DNA of 64,000 nt from assembly GCF_001571365.1 (NCBI RefSeq), contig NZ_BCTQ01000013.1, forward strand, positions 88,844 through 152,843, read 5' to 3'. Position 1 is the stretch's first letter. Each line of letters opens with the position of its first letter. Of the stretch, positions 54,717 through 63,697 are shown piece after piece. A model generated the notes under the pieces. The model was not told the origin of the DNA. It made no database searches and saw only the letters and a program-made list of their open reading frames with translations. A program made the translations under genes and the position numbers. The stretch comes from Achromobacter denitrificans NBRC 15125 (GTDB lineage Bacteria; Pseudomonadota; Gammaproteobacteria; Burkholderiales; Burkholderiaceae_B).

Positions 54717-56135
54717 CTAGGGGCGGGGCGCCGGCTCGGCAATCCCCACGGCCTCGCCAGCCGCCTCGATGATCTCGCCCACGGCCAGGCACAAATCTTC
54801 GCGGTAGCGCCCCGCCACCACCTGCACGCCCACCGGGCTCGGACCCGCGCTGCTCATGGCCGTGCCCATCGCCACCGACAAGCCCGGCAATCCCATGAAC
54901 GGGATGCCGATCTGGGTCATCTGCGCGCGCCAGACGCGGGCATAGGCCGCGTCGCCCTGGAGGTCGAGCTTGTCCGGAAAGGGCAGCTCGGCGGACACCG
55001 GCAACAGCAGCACCGGATACTCGGCGAAAAACAGTTCCCAAGCCCGGGTCAGCGTGGCGCGCCGTGTCAACACCGCCGAAAAGCCGGCCAGGTCGATGCC
55101 GGCCGCCGTGTCGCGCTGGCCCGCCAAGGCGACCAGCGCGCCGCGGTCGCCTTCTTTTTCGGCGGCCGATACCAGGGCGTCATAGCCGTCCGCCAGCCAC
55201 ATGCGGATCTGCAGGTCGGCCGCCTCCCGCATGGGCGGCACCGCGTCCAGCGTGTCCACCGTCCAGCCGGCCTCGCTCAGCCGGCGCGCCGCCTCCTGCA
55301 AGGCCTTGACCACGGCGGGCTCGGTTTCCATGCCATCCGGATTCAGGCACAACGCGGCCCGGCGCGGCGCCTCGGGCCCATTCAAGGGCGCCGGCACCCA
55401 CCAGGGATCGCGCGGATCGGCAGCGGCCAGCGCGGCCAGGCCCACCCGCAGGTCGGCAATGCTGCGCCCCAGGGGGCCCGAGACCGCGGTGAGTTGGCCA
55501 CCGATGGCACGTTCCGGCAAGGCCGCGTTGTAGGCCGCCACCCGGCCGAGCGACGGCCGCAAGCCGTGGACGCCGCAAGCATAGGCGGGATAACGGATGG
55601 AGCCCGCGATGTCCGTGCCGTGCGCCAGGTGGCCGATACCGGCGGCGACGGCGGAAGCCGCGCCGCCCGACGAGCCGCCGGGAGTGAGCGCCGGATTGCG
55701 CGGGTTCAGCGTATCGCCGTGCAGCGCATTGCCGGTGAACCAGCGCAGCGAAAACGCCGGCGTGTTGGTGCGGCCCAGTATGACCGCGCCGGCGCGCCGC
55801 AGGTTGTCCACGACCGGGCTGTTCTCCGCCGCGATCAGGTCCTTTTGCAGGGTCACGCCGTTGGTGGTGGCGAAACCGGCTTGATCCACATTGATCTTGA
55901 CCGTGACGGGCACGCCTGCCAGCGGCCCCGCGTCCTCTCCCCGCGCCAGGGCGGCGTCCACCTCGGCCGCCTGCCGGAGCACCGCTTCGGGTCGGTAGTC
56001 CACCACGGCATTGATGGCGGGGTTGACGGCTTCGAGCCGCCCCAGCGCGCTTTGCGCCGCTTCGCGGGCGGAGACGTCCCCCTTGCGGATGCGGGCGGCA
56101 AGCTCAACTGCGGACAAACGCCAAAGATCGGACAC
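54717..56135 (-). CDS. Amidase signature family protein
   Basis: About 472 residues. Catalytic Ser-cisSer-Lys set: Lys in VPVTVKINVDQ, cis-Ser in LTPGGSSGGAASA and the nucleophile in GTDIAGSIRYPA (most relatives have GTDTGGSIR). Hydrolyses a carboxamide to acid and ammonia. The start is set to GTG at 56135 because AGGAG lies six bases before it, giving MSDLWRLSAVELAARI; an ATG at 56168 would add 11 residues with no ribosome binding site. The nearest neighbour on the same strand is the LysR gene upstream, about 100 bp away. Confidence 0.9.
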   Translation of the reverse strand: MSDLWRLSAVELAARIRKGDVSAREAAQSALGRLEAVNPAINAVVDYRPEAVLRQAAEVDAALARGEDAGPLAGVPVTVKINVDQAGFATTNGVTLQKDLIAAENSPVVDNLRRAGAVILGRTNTPAFSLRWFTGNALHGDTLNPRNPALTPGGSSGGAASAVAAGIGHLAHGTDIAGSIRYPAYACGVHGLRPSLGRVAAYNAALPERAIGGQLTAVSGPLGRSIADLRVGLAALAAADPRDPWWVPAPLNGPEAPRRAALCLNPDGMETEPAVVKALQEAARRLSEAGWTVDTLDAVPPMREAADLQIRMWLADGYDALVSAAEKEGDRGALVALAGQRDTAAGIDLAGFSAVLTRRATLTRAWELFFAEYPVLLLPVSAELPFPDKLDLQGDAAYARVWRAQMTQIGIPFMGLPGLSVAMGTAMSSAGPSPVGVQVVAGRYREDLCLAVGEIIEAAGEAVGIAEPAPRP

Positions 56136-56233
56136 GGGCGACTCCTGGGTCGTGGTTATGCGGGGCATGCCCACCTTAGCGCCTGCCGCCGCCGCCCACA
56201 AGCCGAGCCCCATCCCCTGCGGCCGACGCGCCG

Positions 56234-57103
56234 CTACTTGTCCTCTTCGAAGACCTCGACGATGGCGTCGGCCACCGCGCGCACACGGGCCGTGCGGTTC
56301 AGGTCTCCGTGCATCACCAGCCAGAGATCGTAGGGTTCGCTGCGGCCCGGCCAGATGCGCACCAAGTCCGGATGGTCGGACACCATGTGGATGGGCAGTT
56401 CGCCGATGCCCAGGCCGGCCACCACGGCCTCGATGATCATCAGGCCGGAGTTCAGTTCCAGGCCGATGCGGCCATTGCCCGTGGGCTCCCCGCAAAAGGT
56501 ATCGGACCAGCCCGGCAGGACCGACTGCTGGTACGCCACCAGTGTGTGCCCCGCGAACGCAGTTCCCGGGCGCGGTTCGCCATGCGCAGCCAGATAGGCC
56601 CGGGAGGCGTACAGCCCGACCTCCTTGCGCGCCAGGTGGCGGTGGATCAGGTCGGGGTTGTCTGGCTTGAGGTTGCGTATCGCCAGGTCCGCCTCCCGGC
56701 GCGTCAGATTGCTCAGCTGGATCGCCGTGGAAAGCGTCACGCGGATGTCGGGATGCTGGGCGTGCACGCGGCGGATCGCCTCCATCACGAAATACCTGGC
56801 CACGGTTTCCGAGGTCGCCACGCGCACTACGCCCGACAGCCGATGGTCCAGGCCCTGCATCTGGCGCTGCAGCTGATCGGCCGCCTGCTCCATGCGCTCG
56901 GCCGCCCCGAATGCCAGCTCGCCGGCCGCCGTGGGCACGTATCCCCCGGGCGTGCGCAGGAACAGCCGAGCATCCAGCGAAGACTCCAGCGCGGCCAGCC
57001 GGCGGCCGGCCGTGGCCTGGTCGATCTGCAGCAGCGCCGCCGCGCCGCGCAGCGTCCCCACCCGGTAGATGGCCAGAAAGATCCTGGCGTTGTCCCAATC
57101 CAT
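56234..57103 (-). CDS. LysR family transcriptional regulator
   Basis: 289 residues. DNA-binding N-terminus: MDWDNARIFLAIYRVGTLRGAAALL in helix order, DQATAGRRLAALESSLDARLFLRTPGGY. Effector domain from about 90 (GVVRVATSETVARYFVMEAI). The opening WDNARIFLAIYR and the GRRLAALE helix resemble the group that often regulates adjacent permease or oxidoreductase genes. It is divergent from the DHA2-type efflux gene, with 113 bp between starts, and upstream of the amidase gene, so both could be under its control. Confidence 0.9.
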   Translation of the reverse strand: MDWDNARIFLAIYRVGTLRGAAALLQIDQATAGRRLAALESSLDARLFLRTPGGYVPTAAGELAFGAAERMEQAADQLQRQMQGLDHRLSGVVRVATSETVARYFVMEAIRRVHAQHPDIRVTLSTAIQLSNLTRREADLAIRNLKPDNPDLIHRHLARKEVGLYASRAYLAAHGEPRPGTAFAGHTLVAYQQSVLPGWSDTFCGEPTGNGRIGLELNSGLMIIEAVVAGLGIGELPIHMVSDHPDLVRIWPGRSEPYDLWLVMHGDLNRTARVRAVADAIVEVFEEDK

Positions 57104-57216
57104 GCGTGGTCCTTTTGATGCATTTTTGCATTACACAAAATCATTTATACGACTTTTTTGCATCGGAGGAAGCGCCTAAGCTTTGCTCCTCGAATGCCCA
57201 CTCCGCCTTTTCCATC
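57104..57216. promoter_or_regulatory. Divergent promoter region of the LysR and DHA2-type pump genes
   Basis: 113 bp, notably AT-rich. It contains GATGCA (57117-57122) and TGCATC (about 57160-57165) as a widely spaced inverted pair, and ATGCA/TGCAT around a T-rich centre near 57118-57132. These are plausible LysR contact sites (two half-sites about 40 bp apart). A GGAGGAAG at 57167-57174 is too far from the pump ATG to be its ribosome binding site. Confidence 0.45.
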
Positions 57217-58611
57217 ATGAACTCCGCCTGCCCCCACGCGTCCGCCCTGGACGCCAAACCCGCCGACGCCGGCTGGCTGCCGCTCGTCACGCTTGCGATC
57301 GGCTTCGTCATGGCCATGCTGGACGTCACCGTCGTCAACGTGGCCCTGCCCAGCATCGCGCTGCAATTCACGGTGCCGCTGACGGACCTGGTCTGGATCG
57401 TCGACGGCTATACCCTGACGTTCGCGGCACTGCTGCTGGTGGCCGGCGCGCTGGCCGACCGCTACGGCGCCAAGACCCTCTATCTGGCGGGCCTGGGGGT
57501 GTTCACCTTCGCATCCCTGCTTTGCGGGCTGGCGCCGGACGCCGACGTCCTCATCCTGGCACGCATGCTGCAAGGCCTGGGCGCGGCCTTGTTCATGCCC
57601 AGCTCGCTCAGCCTGCTGACCCATGCCTACGACGACGAGCACGTGCGCAATCGCATGCTGGCGGCCTGGTCGGCGATCGTGGCCGTCGCGGGCGCGGCGG
57701 GGCCGCTGTTGGGCGGCATGCTGATCCATCAGTTCGGCTGGCGCGGGATCTTCCTGATCAATCTCCCGCTGGGGATCGTCGGCCTTTGGCTGGCGCGCCG
57801 CCGCATCCAGGCGGCGCCGCGGCGGCCGCGCGCGCTCAACCCGCTGAGCCACCTGCTGGGGGTGATCGCGCTGTCCACGCTTTGCTACGCGCTGATCCAG
57901 GGCAACGCCTACGGCTGGGCCTCCGGCCGCATCACGGTCGCGGCCGCTTTGTGCCTGGGCGCCGCCGCCTTGCTGGTGCGCCGCGAACGCCGCCACGCCG
58001 AGCCCATCATCCCGCGCGCGCTCTTCGCGACCGGACAATTCGCGGCCGCCAACGGCGTCGGCTTCCTGATCAACCTGGCGGCCTACGGCCAGCTCTTCCT
58101 GCTAAGCCTGTTCCTGCAGCAGGCGCGCGGCGCCGACGCGCTGCAGACAGGCATCCAGCTCGTGCCCATGCTGGCCGTCTTCTCGATCGGCAACCTGTTA
58201 TCCGGGCGGATGTCCGCGCGCGGCAACGTGTCCGCCTCGCTGCTCGGCGGCATCTCGCTGGCCGCGGCCATGAGCGCCGTCGCCATCTTCGCGCTCACCC
58301 CCGGCATTGCTTATTGGCCGTTCGCCGCCCTTATCGCGCTGGCCAACCTGGGCGTGGGCATCGCCGTGCCCGCGATGACCAGCGTGGTCATGCAGGTATC
58401 GGGCAAACAACACGCGAACAGCGCTGCGGCGGCGCTGAACGCCAATCGCCAATCGGGCGCGCTGGTGGGCGTCGCGCTGATAGGCACCATCCTGCATCTG
58501 CAGCCCGATTGGCGCGGGGCCCTGCCCGTCGCCTATGGCGTCATCGCCGCGAGCTATCTGCTGGCCGCCACGCTGGTATGGCGCCACCTGCGCCGCGCCC
58601 GCAACGCCTGA
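57217..58611 (+). CDS. DHA2-family MFS drug transporter (14-TM type)
   Basis: 464 residues. The family opening is clear: IGFVMAMLDVTVVNVALPSIA (motif D1), then LVWIVDGYTLTFAALLLVAGALADRYGAK in two parts, motif C-like VAGAAGPLLGGMLIHQFGWRGIFLIN and NGVGFLINLAAYGQLFLLSLFLQ. ATG at 57217 precedes MNSACPHASAL. Likely export of drugs or toxic metabolites by proton antiport; expressed opposite to its LysR-type regulator. Confidence 0.9.
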   Translation: MNSACPHASALDAKPADAGWLPLVTLAIGFVMAMLDVTVVNVALPSIALQFTVPLTDLVWIVDGYTLTFAALLLVAGALADRYGAKTLYLAGLGVFTFASLLCGLAPDADVLILARMLQGLGAALFMPSSLSLLTHAYDDEHVRNRMLAAWSAIVAVAGAAGPLLGGMLIHQFGWRGIFLINLPLGIVGLWLARRRIQAAPRRPRALNPLSHLLGVIALSTLCYALIQGNAYGWASGRITVAAALCLGAAALLVRRERRHAEPIIPRALFATGQFAAANGVGFLINLAAYGQLFLLSLFLQQARGADALQTGIQLVPMLAVFSIGNLLSGRMSARGNVSASLLGGISLAAAMSAVAIFALTPGIAYWPFAALIALANLGVGIAVPAMTSVVMQVSGKQHANSAAAALNANRQSGALVGVALIGTILHLQPDWRGALPVAYGVIAASYLLAATLVWRHLRRARNA

Positions 58612-58623
58612 GCGCCGCGCGCC

Positions 58624-59253
58624 TCAGGCCGCGGCCGGCATGATGGCCACGCCACGGCCCGCGAAATAGCGGTCGAACGCGGCCAGCGGCAATTCGACGT
58701 CCGCCTGCGCGCCCGGCTCGCCCGAGGGATTGTGGAACCTCACCGCATCCGAGGCCGCGCGCGTGATCAATACCAGGTGGCCGCCCTTCTTCGGCGGCTC
58801 CCGATCCGGCCAGCGTATCCACGGATGGACCGACGCGATGAAATACTCGGCCTGGCCCATCAGCCCCGGCAGCTCGTCCGTCCGCAGCCCGACGTGCACG
58901 CGGGCATCCATGCCGAAAGCGTCGGCCACGTAACGCACGAACGGCGCGTAGATCATGCCGTTGATGCGATCGCCGTCCACCGTGTAGGCGCCATACGGCA
59001 GGCTGCGACGCGCCAGCTCCAGGACCGGGTGGCGGCCCGCGCCGCGCGCGGCCAGCACCATGCTCAAGCACGCCATGCCGCAGACGTGGCTGGCCCAATG
59101 CGCGTACTCCCGCACATCGCGTGCGCCCGATTCCCGCCATGCGGGGTCCTCGGCCAGGGCCAGCTCGCCGCGGATGATCTGGTCCGCCCGGTGCGCGGAC
59201 GCCCATTGGCAGCAATACGGCACGGCGGATAGGCGGTCTGGCGTCGCGGGCAT
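58624..59253 (-). CDS. C39-like (papain-fold) peptidase family protein
   Basis: 209 residues. Papain-like pattern: Cys in HVCGMACLSMVLAARG, His in KKGGHLVLITRAAS and Asn in RFHNPSGEPG, which together are the Cys-His-Asx layout of the C39-like peptidase fold (Peptidase_C39_2). No signal peptide or ABC transporter domain; cytoplasmic. Function is unknown: bacterial members of this group may cleave peptides or act as transglutaminase-like enzymes. It converges on the DHA2-type pump gene with 12 bp between stops. Confidence 0.72.
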   Translation of the reverse strand: MPATPDRLSAVPYCCQWASAHRADQIIRGELALAEDPAWRESGARDVREYAHWASHVCGMACLSMVLAARGAGRHPVLELARRSLPYGAYTVDGDRINGMIYAPFVRYVADAFGMDARVHVGLRTDELPGLMGQAEYFIASVHPWIRWPDREPPKKGGHLVLITRAASDAVRFHNPSGEPGAQADVELPLAAFDRYFAGRGVAIMPAAA

Positions 59254-59364
59254 CCTGGGCTCCGGGAAATCGAGACAGCCGCTATCTTGCCCGCGCCGCC
59301 CCGGCGTGGCAACGGGCCGGCGTTTGCTTCACAATGCTCCTCTACACGCAACCAGGAGACCCGC

Positions 59365-60315
59365 ATGTCCAGTCCCGCCACGTCCCTTCCGCCCGCCATC
59401 CGCCGCGTCGCCATCGTGGGCGCCGGCACCATCGGCGCCAGTTGGGCCGCGCTGTTCCTTGCCCGCGGCCTGGAAGTGGTCGTCAGCGACCCCGCCGCCG
59501 ACGCCGAAGCCCAGACCCGCGCACGCGTGCGGGCCGCGTGGCCGGTGCTGGCCGAACTGGGCCATGTGCTGCCCGGCGCCTCGCCCGACGCGTTGGCGTT
59601 CGAGCCGGACCTGGAAACCGCGCTGGCCGGCGTGGACTTCGTGCAGGAGAACGGCCCCGAACGCGAAGACTTCAAGATCGAATTGTTCGCGCGCATGGAC
59701 GCCGTCCTGCCGCCCCACGTCGTCGTCGCGTCGAGCTCGTCGGGCCTCATCATGAGCCGCCTGCAGTCCCGCTGCCGCCATGCCGCTCGTTTCGTGATCG
59801 GCCATCCGTTCAACCCACCGCACCTGATCCCGCTGGTCGAGGTCGTGGGCGGCGACCAGACTTCCGACGACACGATGGACCGCAGCATCGCCTTCTATCG
59901 GGCCATGGGGAAGTACCCGATCCGGCTGAACAAAGAGGTGCCCGGCCATATCGCCAACCGCCTGCAGGCCGCGCTCTGGCGCGAAGCCATCCACCTCGCG
60001 GCCGAAAACGTGGCCAGCGTCGCCGACATCGATGCCGCGGTCTCGCAAGGGCCGGGCCTGCGCTGGGCGCTGTTCGGCCCCCACATGACGTTCAACCTGG
60101 GCGGCGGCGAAGGCGGCTTGACCCATTTCATGGCGCATCTGCTCGGCCCCGTGCAAACCTGGTGGGACGACCTGGGCGCGCCTGACGTCACGCCGGCGCT
60201 GCAACAGCGCCTGATCGAGGGCGTCAACGCCGAGGCCGGCGACCGCAGCATCGCGGACCTGGTCCAGGCCCGCGACGCCCAGTTGACCGCCCTGCTCAAG
60301 GTCCTGCAGCGCTGA
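59365..60315 (+). CDS. 3-hydroxyacyl-CoA dehydrogenase family protein (lambda-crystallin / L-carnitine dehydrogenase type)
   Basis: 316 residues. Rossmann motif VAIVGAGTIGASWAALFLARG; catalytic His in VIGHPFNPPHLIPLVEVVGG; C-terminal helical domain with KEVPGHIANRLQAALWREA. The short form with NPPHLIPLVE groups with L-gulonate 3-dehydrogenase/lambda-crystallin and L-carnitine dehydrogenase, which oxidise 3-hydroxy acids not bound to CoA. AGGAGA lies 6-11 bases before the ATG at 59365. Monocistronic or in a loose unit with the GNAT gene, 71 bp downstream. Confidence 0.88.
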   Translation: MSSPATSLPPAIRRVAIVGAGTIGASWAALFLARGLEVVVSDPAADAEAQTRARVRAAWPVLAELGHVLPGASPDALAFEPDLETALAGVDFVQENGPEREDFKIELFARMDAVLPPHVVVASSSSGLIMSRLQSRCRHAARFVIGHPFNPPHLIPLVEVVGGDQTSDDTMDRSIAFYRAMGKYPIRLNKEVPGHIANRLQAALWREAIHLAAENVASVADIDAAVSQGPGLRWALFGPHMTFNLGGGEGGLTHFMAHLLGPVQTWWDDLGAPDVTPALQQRLIEGVNAEAGDRSIADLVQARDAQLTALLKVLQR

Positions 60316-60386
60316 ACGACCCGCAGGCAACCCAGCCGTGCCCACCCCGCCCGCGGGCGGCACCCGAACCGGAGGAACCGCTATCC

Positions 60387-60659
60387 ATGATTTCCGTCAC
60401 GCAAGACACTCAACGCTCCCGCTATACGGCCACCGTCGACGGTGTGCTGTGCGTGCTCGACTACCAGTTGCAGGATAAGGTCATGACGATCACCCATACC
60501 GGCGTTCCCAGCCAGGTAGGCGGCCGCGGCATCGCCGCCGCGCTGACTCGCCACGCGCTGGACGACGCGCGCGCCAACGGCTGGAAGGTGCGGCCGCTGT
60601 GCTCGTACGCCGAAGTCTATATGCGCCGCCATCCCGAGTACAACGATCTGCTGGCCTGA
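60387..60659 (+). CDS. Small GNAT-like N-acetyltransferase (YjdJ-type)
   Basis: 90 residues, the short single-domain GNAT form. Contains YTATVDGVLCVLDYQL, TGVPSQVGGRGIAAALTRHALDDARANG (acetyl-CoA loop VGGRGIA, like Q/RxxGxG/A) and VRPLCSYAEVYMRRHPEY. Acyl acceptor unknown. GGAGGA is positioned 10-15 bases before the ATG. The next gene starts 15 bp after it, so the two may be co-transcribed. Confidence 0.88.
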   Translation: MISVTQDTQRSRYTATVDGVLCVLDYQLQDKVMTITHTGVPSQVGGRGIAAALTRHALDDARANGWKVRPLCSYAEVYMRRHPEYNDLLA

Positions 60660-60674
60660 TCGACGGCGCTCATC

Positions 60675-61079
60675 GTGGCAAAACCCTCTCGCCCCGAGGC
60701 CGCGGCCTGCCCTTGCGGCAACCCCAAGGCCTATGCCGAATGCTGCGGCCGCTGGCATGAAGGCCCGCTCGCGCTGCAGGCACCCACCGCCGAGGCGCTG
60801 ATGCGCTCCCGCTACAGCGCCTTCGTGCTCGACCGGCTGCCCTATCTGCTGGATACCTGGCATCCGAGCACCCGACCCGCCGCGCTCGAACCCAACCCTC
60901 CCGACCTCAAATGGCTGGGGCTGGCGATCAAGAAAGCCCTCGTCCAGGACGCCGATCACGCCACCGTGGAATTCGTCGCCCGCAGCCGCCAGGCCGGCCG
61001 GGCCCACCGCCTGCATGAACTCAGCCGCTTCGTGCGCGAAAACGGCAGGTGGTACTACGTGGACGGCGATCTGGACTGA
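60675..61079 (+). CDS. YchJ family (UPF0225) protein with SEC-C-like zinc motif
   Basis: 134 residues. N-terminal Cys motif CPCGNPKAYAECCGRWHEG (a SEC-C-type zinc site: CxC...CC), then LMRSRYSAFVL and the second half LDTWHPSTRP, LGLAIKKALV and HRLHELSRFVRENGRWYYVDGD, the nuclear-transport-factor-2-like part. The start is GTG at 60675. Function of the family is not established. Converges on the LysR gene with 9 bp between stops. Confidence 0.88.
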   Translation: MAKPSRPEAAACPCGNPKAYAECCGRWHEGPLALQAPTAEALMRSRYSAFVLDRLPYLLDTWHPSTRPAALEPNPPDLKWLGLAIKKALVQDADHATVEFVARSRQAGRAHRLHELSRFVRENGRWYYVDGDLD

Positions 61080-61088
61080 GCCCGCGCC

Positions 61089-61961
61089 TCAGGCCGGCGA
61101 CGCGTCCAGGCCGTCTTGCCCGATGGCTTGCTTCAAGGCGTCCACCAGATGCTGTTCGGCGGCATTCAGCGCGCGCGGCTTGCCGACGATGGCCAGCTCG
61201 GTCGGCGGCACCGGCCCAAATCCGGCGTCTTCGCCCAGCACTTCGTGCGTGTCCAGCCGCGCGAACGCCGGTAGCAGGCTCACGCCCAATCCGGCAGCGA
61301 CGGCCGCCTGCACGCCAGCCAGGCTATGGCTGTGGTACGCGATGTGCCATGGCCGGCCCGCGCTTTCCAAGGCGTAGATCGCGCGCTTGCGATAGATGCA
61401 GCCTTGCGGGAACAGGACCAGCGGCACCGTGCCTCCTTCGGACGCCCGCTGCGCCCCACCCACCCAGACCAGGCGCTCCGGCCATGCCGCCAGGCAAGGC
61501 CCGTCGGCCGGCTCGCGCTTGACGAGCGCCAGGTCCAGATCGCCCGACTCCAGCCCCTGCCGCAGATCCATGCTCATGCCGCTGCTCGTTTCCAGGCGCA
61601 CGTCGGCATGGCTGGCGGCGAATCCCGCGAGCAGCGCGGTCAGTTGCGTCACGTCGAAGTCTTCCGGTATCCCCAGGCGCAGCACGCTGGCCTTGCGCGG
61701 CGCCGACAGCACGTGCTCGGCTTCGCCGGCGATGGCCAGCAAGCGGCGAGCGTACGCCACCATTACCTCGCCGTCTTCCGTCGCCGACACATTGCCGCCC
61801 GCCCGGTCCCGCCACAGCAACGTCTTGCCCACGCCCTGCTCCAGCTTGCGCACTTGCTGGCTGACGGTGGATTGAGTGCGATGCACCCGGCTCGCCGCGC
61901 GCGTGAAGCTGCCTTCGTCCACGACGCAAACCAGGGTCCTCAGGAGTTCCAGATCGAGCAT
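61089..61961 (-). CDS. LysR family transcriptional regulator
   Basis: 290 residues. Winged helix LDLELLRTLVCVVDEGSFTRAASRVHRTQSTVSQQ in sections, with VRKLEQGVGKTLLWRD; effector domain LRLGIPEDFDVTQLTALL onward. The opening LDLELLRTLV-VVDEGSFTRAA is that of a LysR subgroup common in betaproteobacteria. Divergent from the haloacid dehalogenase gene with 121 bp between starts. Confidence 0.9.
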   Translation of the reverse strand: MLDLELLRTLVCVVDEGSFTRAASRVHRTQSTVSQQVRKLEQGVGKTLLWRDRAGGNVSATEDGEVMVAYARRLLAIAGEAEHVLSAPRKASVLRLGIPEDFDVTQLTALLAGFAASHADVRLETSSGMSMDLRQGLESGDLDLALVKREPADGPCLAAWPERLVWVGGAQRASEGGTVPLVLFPQGCIYRKRAIYALESAGRPWHIAYHSHSLAGVQAAVAAGLGVSLLPAFARLDTHEVLGEDAGFGPVPPTELAIVGKPRALNAAEQHLVDALKQAIGQDGLDASPA

Positions 61962-61978
61962 GGCGGTCTTGATATCGA

Positions 61979-62024
61979 ATAATCGACTGAGATGAGTTCA
62001 ATAATTAATTTTACAACTGATTAT
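61979..62024. promoter_or_regulatory. Inverted repeat in the LysR/dehalogenase divergent region
   Basis: ATAATC (61979-61984) and GATTAT (62019-62024) form an inverted pair about 35 bp apart in an AT-rich spacer (61975-62025). It also includes AATAATTAATT near the centre. It is a candidate LysR control site for the dehalogenase operon. Confidence 0.4.
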
Positions 62025-62082
62025 CGCTGCCCCTACTCTGGCTCCATCGCTTTCGCCAACCCGGCTTGTACAAGGAACCGAC

Positions 62083-62799
62083 ATGCCCCTGACCAACCTG
62101 CCCCGTCCGCCATGGCTCACTTTCGACTGCTATGGAACCCTCATCCAGTGGGACGAAGGCCTGCGGGACGCCGTCGCCCGCATCCTGGCCGCCGATCCGG
62201 AGTCGGGCCGGCAAGCGCCCACCCCCGCGCAATTCCTGCATATCTACGACGGCCATGAGCACCGGCTGGAACGCGAACGCCCGCAACGCGCCTTCGCCGA
62301 TGTCAGCCGCGAATCGCTGCGGCTGACCCTGGAAGAGCTGGGCCTGGCGTACCGGCCGGAATACGCGGACATGCTGGTGGGCAGCATTTCCGCCATGCCG
62401 CCGTTTCCCGAGGTCGTCGGCACGCTGGCCGCGCTGAAACAGGCCGGCTTCCGGCTGTGCATCATTTCCAACACCGACGACGCCATCATCGCCGGCAACG
62501 TGGCGCAGCTGGGCGGCCATATCGACCGCGTGATCACGGCGGAACAAGCCGGCGCCTACAAGCCCTCGCGCCAGATCTTCGCCCACGCCCACGCCAGCCT
62601 CGGCGTCACGCCTGACGAGGTCGTGCATATTTGCGCCAGCCCGCAACTGGATCACGCCGCCGCCCGCGATATCGGCTTTCGTTGCGTCTGGATCGACCGC
62701 GGCACGGGCCGCGCGCCCTTGCCTGACTACCGGCCGGACGCTACCGTAGCAACTTTGGACCGCGTGCCCGAGCTCTTCCGCGACGCCGGTTGGCAATGA
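62083..62799 (+). CDS. Haloacid dehalogenase type II family hydrolase
   Basis: 238 residues of the HAD superfamily. Nucleophile D15 in TFDCYGTL, motif II Ser/Thr in ISNTDDAII, the Lys in AGAYKPSRQIF and motif IV acidic region in VVHICASPQLDHAAARDIG. Type II (L-2-haloacid dehalogenase) proteins have this FDCYGTL-W-D opening, but many relatives are phosphatases; the substrate cannot be settled. GAACCGAC upstream is a modest ribosome binding site. The aldolase gene follows by 43 bp, so it probably belongs to one operon controlled by the divergent LysR. Confidence 0.87.
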   Translation: MPLTNLPRPPWLTFDCYGTLIQWDEGLRDAVARILAADPESGRQAPTPAQFLHIYDGHEHRLERERPQRAFADVSRESLRLTLEELGLAYRPEYADMLVGSISAMPPFPEVVGTLAALKQAGFRLCIISNTDDAIIAGNVAQLGGHIDRVITAEQAGAYKPSRQIFAHAHASLGVTPDEVVHICASPQLDHAAARDIGFRCVWIDRGTGRAPLPDYRPDATVATLDRVPELFRDAGWQ

Positions 62800-62842
62800 T
62801 GGATGCGCGGCTTTCCCGGACCCAGACTTCCCAAAGGCAGCC

Positions 62843-63583
62843 ATGAATCAAGAACCCCGTTTCGCCGATGCGCTCTATCGCGCCGAACCCGTCGCCGCGC
62901 TGCGCGCCGATCTGGCGCTCGCGCTGCGGGCTGCCGCCGCCCACGGGCTGGGGGAGGGCGTCTGCAACCATTTCAGCGTCGCGCTGCCTGGCGACCCGGA
63001 CCATTTCCTGCTCAACCCGCGCGGGCTGATGTGGAACGAAGTGCAGCCGGACGATATCGTGCTGGTCGACGCCCACGGCAACAAACTCGCCGGCCGCCAT
63101 GAGGTCGAGCCCACGGCCATGTTCATCCACGCCGCCATCCATCGCATCGCGGGCAAGGCGTGCGTGCTGCATACGCATATGCCCTACGCCGCCGCCTTGA
63201 CGCTCACCTCCGATCGCGGGCTCGATACCACCCTGTCCCAGAACGCCATGCGCTTCCACGGCCGGCTGGCCATCGACGCGCACTACAACGGGCTGGCCCT
63301 GGACGTCGGCGAAGGCGAACGCATTGCCCGCGCCATGCAGGGCGCGGATATCGTGTTCCTGGGCAACCATGGCGTCGTCGTCTGCGGCGAGCGGGTGGAC
63401 TACGCCTACGACGATCTCTTCTTCCTGGAACGCGCCTGTACCGCCCAGGTGCTCGCGCAATCCACCGGACGACCGCTGGTCCCGGTCAATCCCGACCTGG
63501 CCGCCCGGGTCGCTGCGCAGGTGCAGGGCGAACGCCTGCAATCCGAACTGTTCTTCGCCGCGCTGCGCCGCCAACTGCCCTAG
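62843..63583 (+). CDS. Class II aldolase/adducin family protein
   Basis: 246 residues. Zinc-type motifs: NHFSVALPGDPDHFLLNPRGL near residue 40, HTHMPYAAAL (metal His pair) near residue 112 and LGNHGVVV (third His) near residue 175. Members include fuculose-phosphate aldolase, methylthioribulose dehydratase and several keto-acid aldolases or decarboxylases. The spacing resembles the group annotated only as aldolase/adducin domain. Downstream of the dehalogenase in the same direction. A terminator follows after 29 bp. Confidence 0.88.
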   Translation: MNQEPRFADALYRAEPVAALRADLALALRAAAAHGLGEGVCNHFSVALPGDPDHFLLNPRGLMWNEVQPDDIVLVDAHGNKLAGRHEVEPTAMFIHAAIHRIAGKACVLHTHMPYAAALTLTSDRGLDTTLSQNAMRFHGRLAIDAHYNGLALDVGEGERIARAMQGADIVFLGNHGVVVCGERVDYAYDDLFFLERACTAQVLAQSTGRPLVPVNPDLAARVAAQVQGERLQSELFFAALRRQLP

Positions 63584-63612
63584 GAACATGCTTCCCCAGT
63601 TGCCTGGCTCAT

Positions 63613-63656
63613 AAACAAAAACCCCTCGCCGGCATTGCCGGCGAGGGGTTTTGTTT
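63613..63656. terminator. Terminator between the aldolase gene and the 5S rRNA gene
   Basis: CAAAAACCCCTCGCCGGC pairs with GCCGGCGAGGGGTTTTG (63637-63653) around ATT, with one extra A in the left arm. A-rich before and T-rich after, so it serves the aldolase gene on the plus strand and could act in reverse too. Confidence 0.88.
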
Positions 63657-63697
63657 GATGGGTATGCGCCCTGGCAGGCAAGGCGTCGCCCCAAAAA

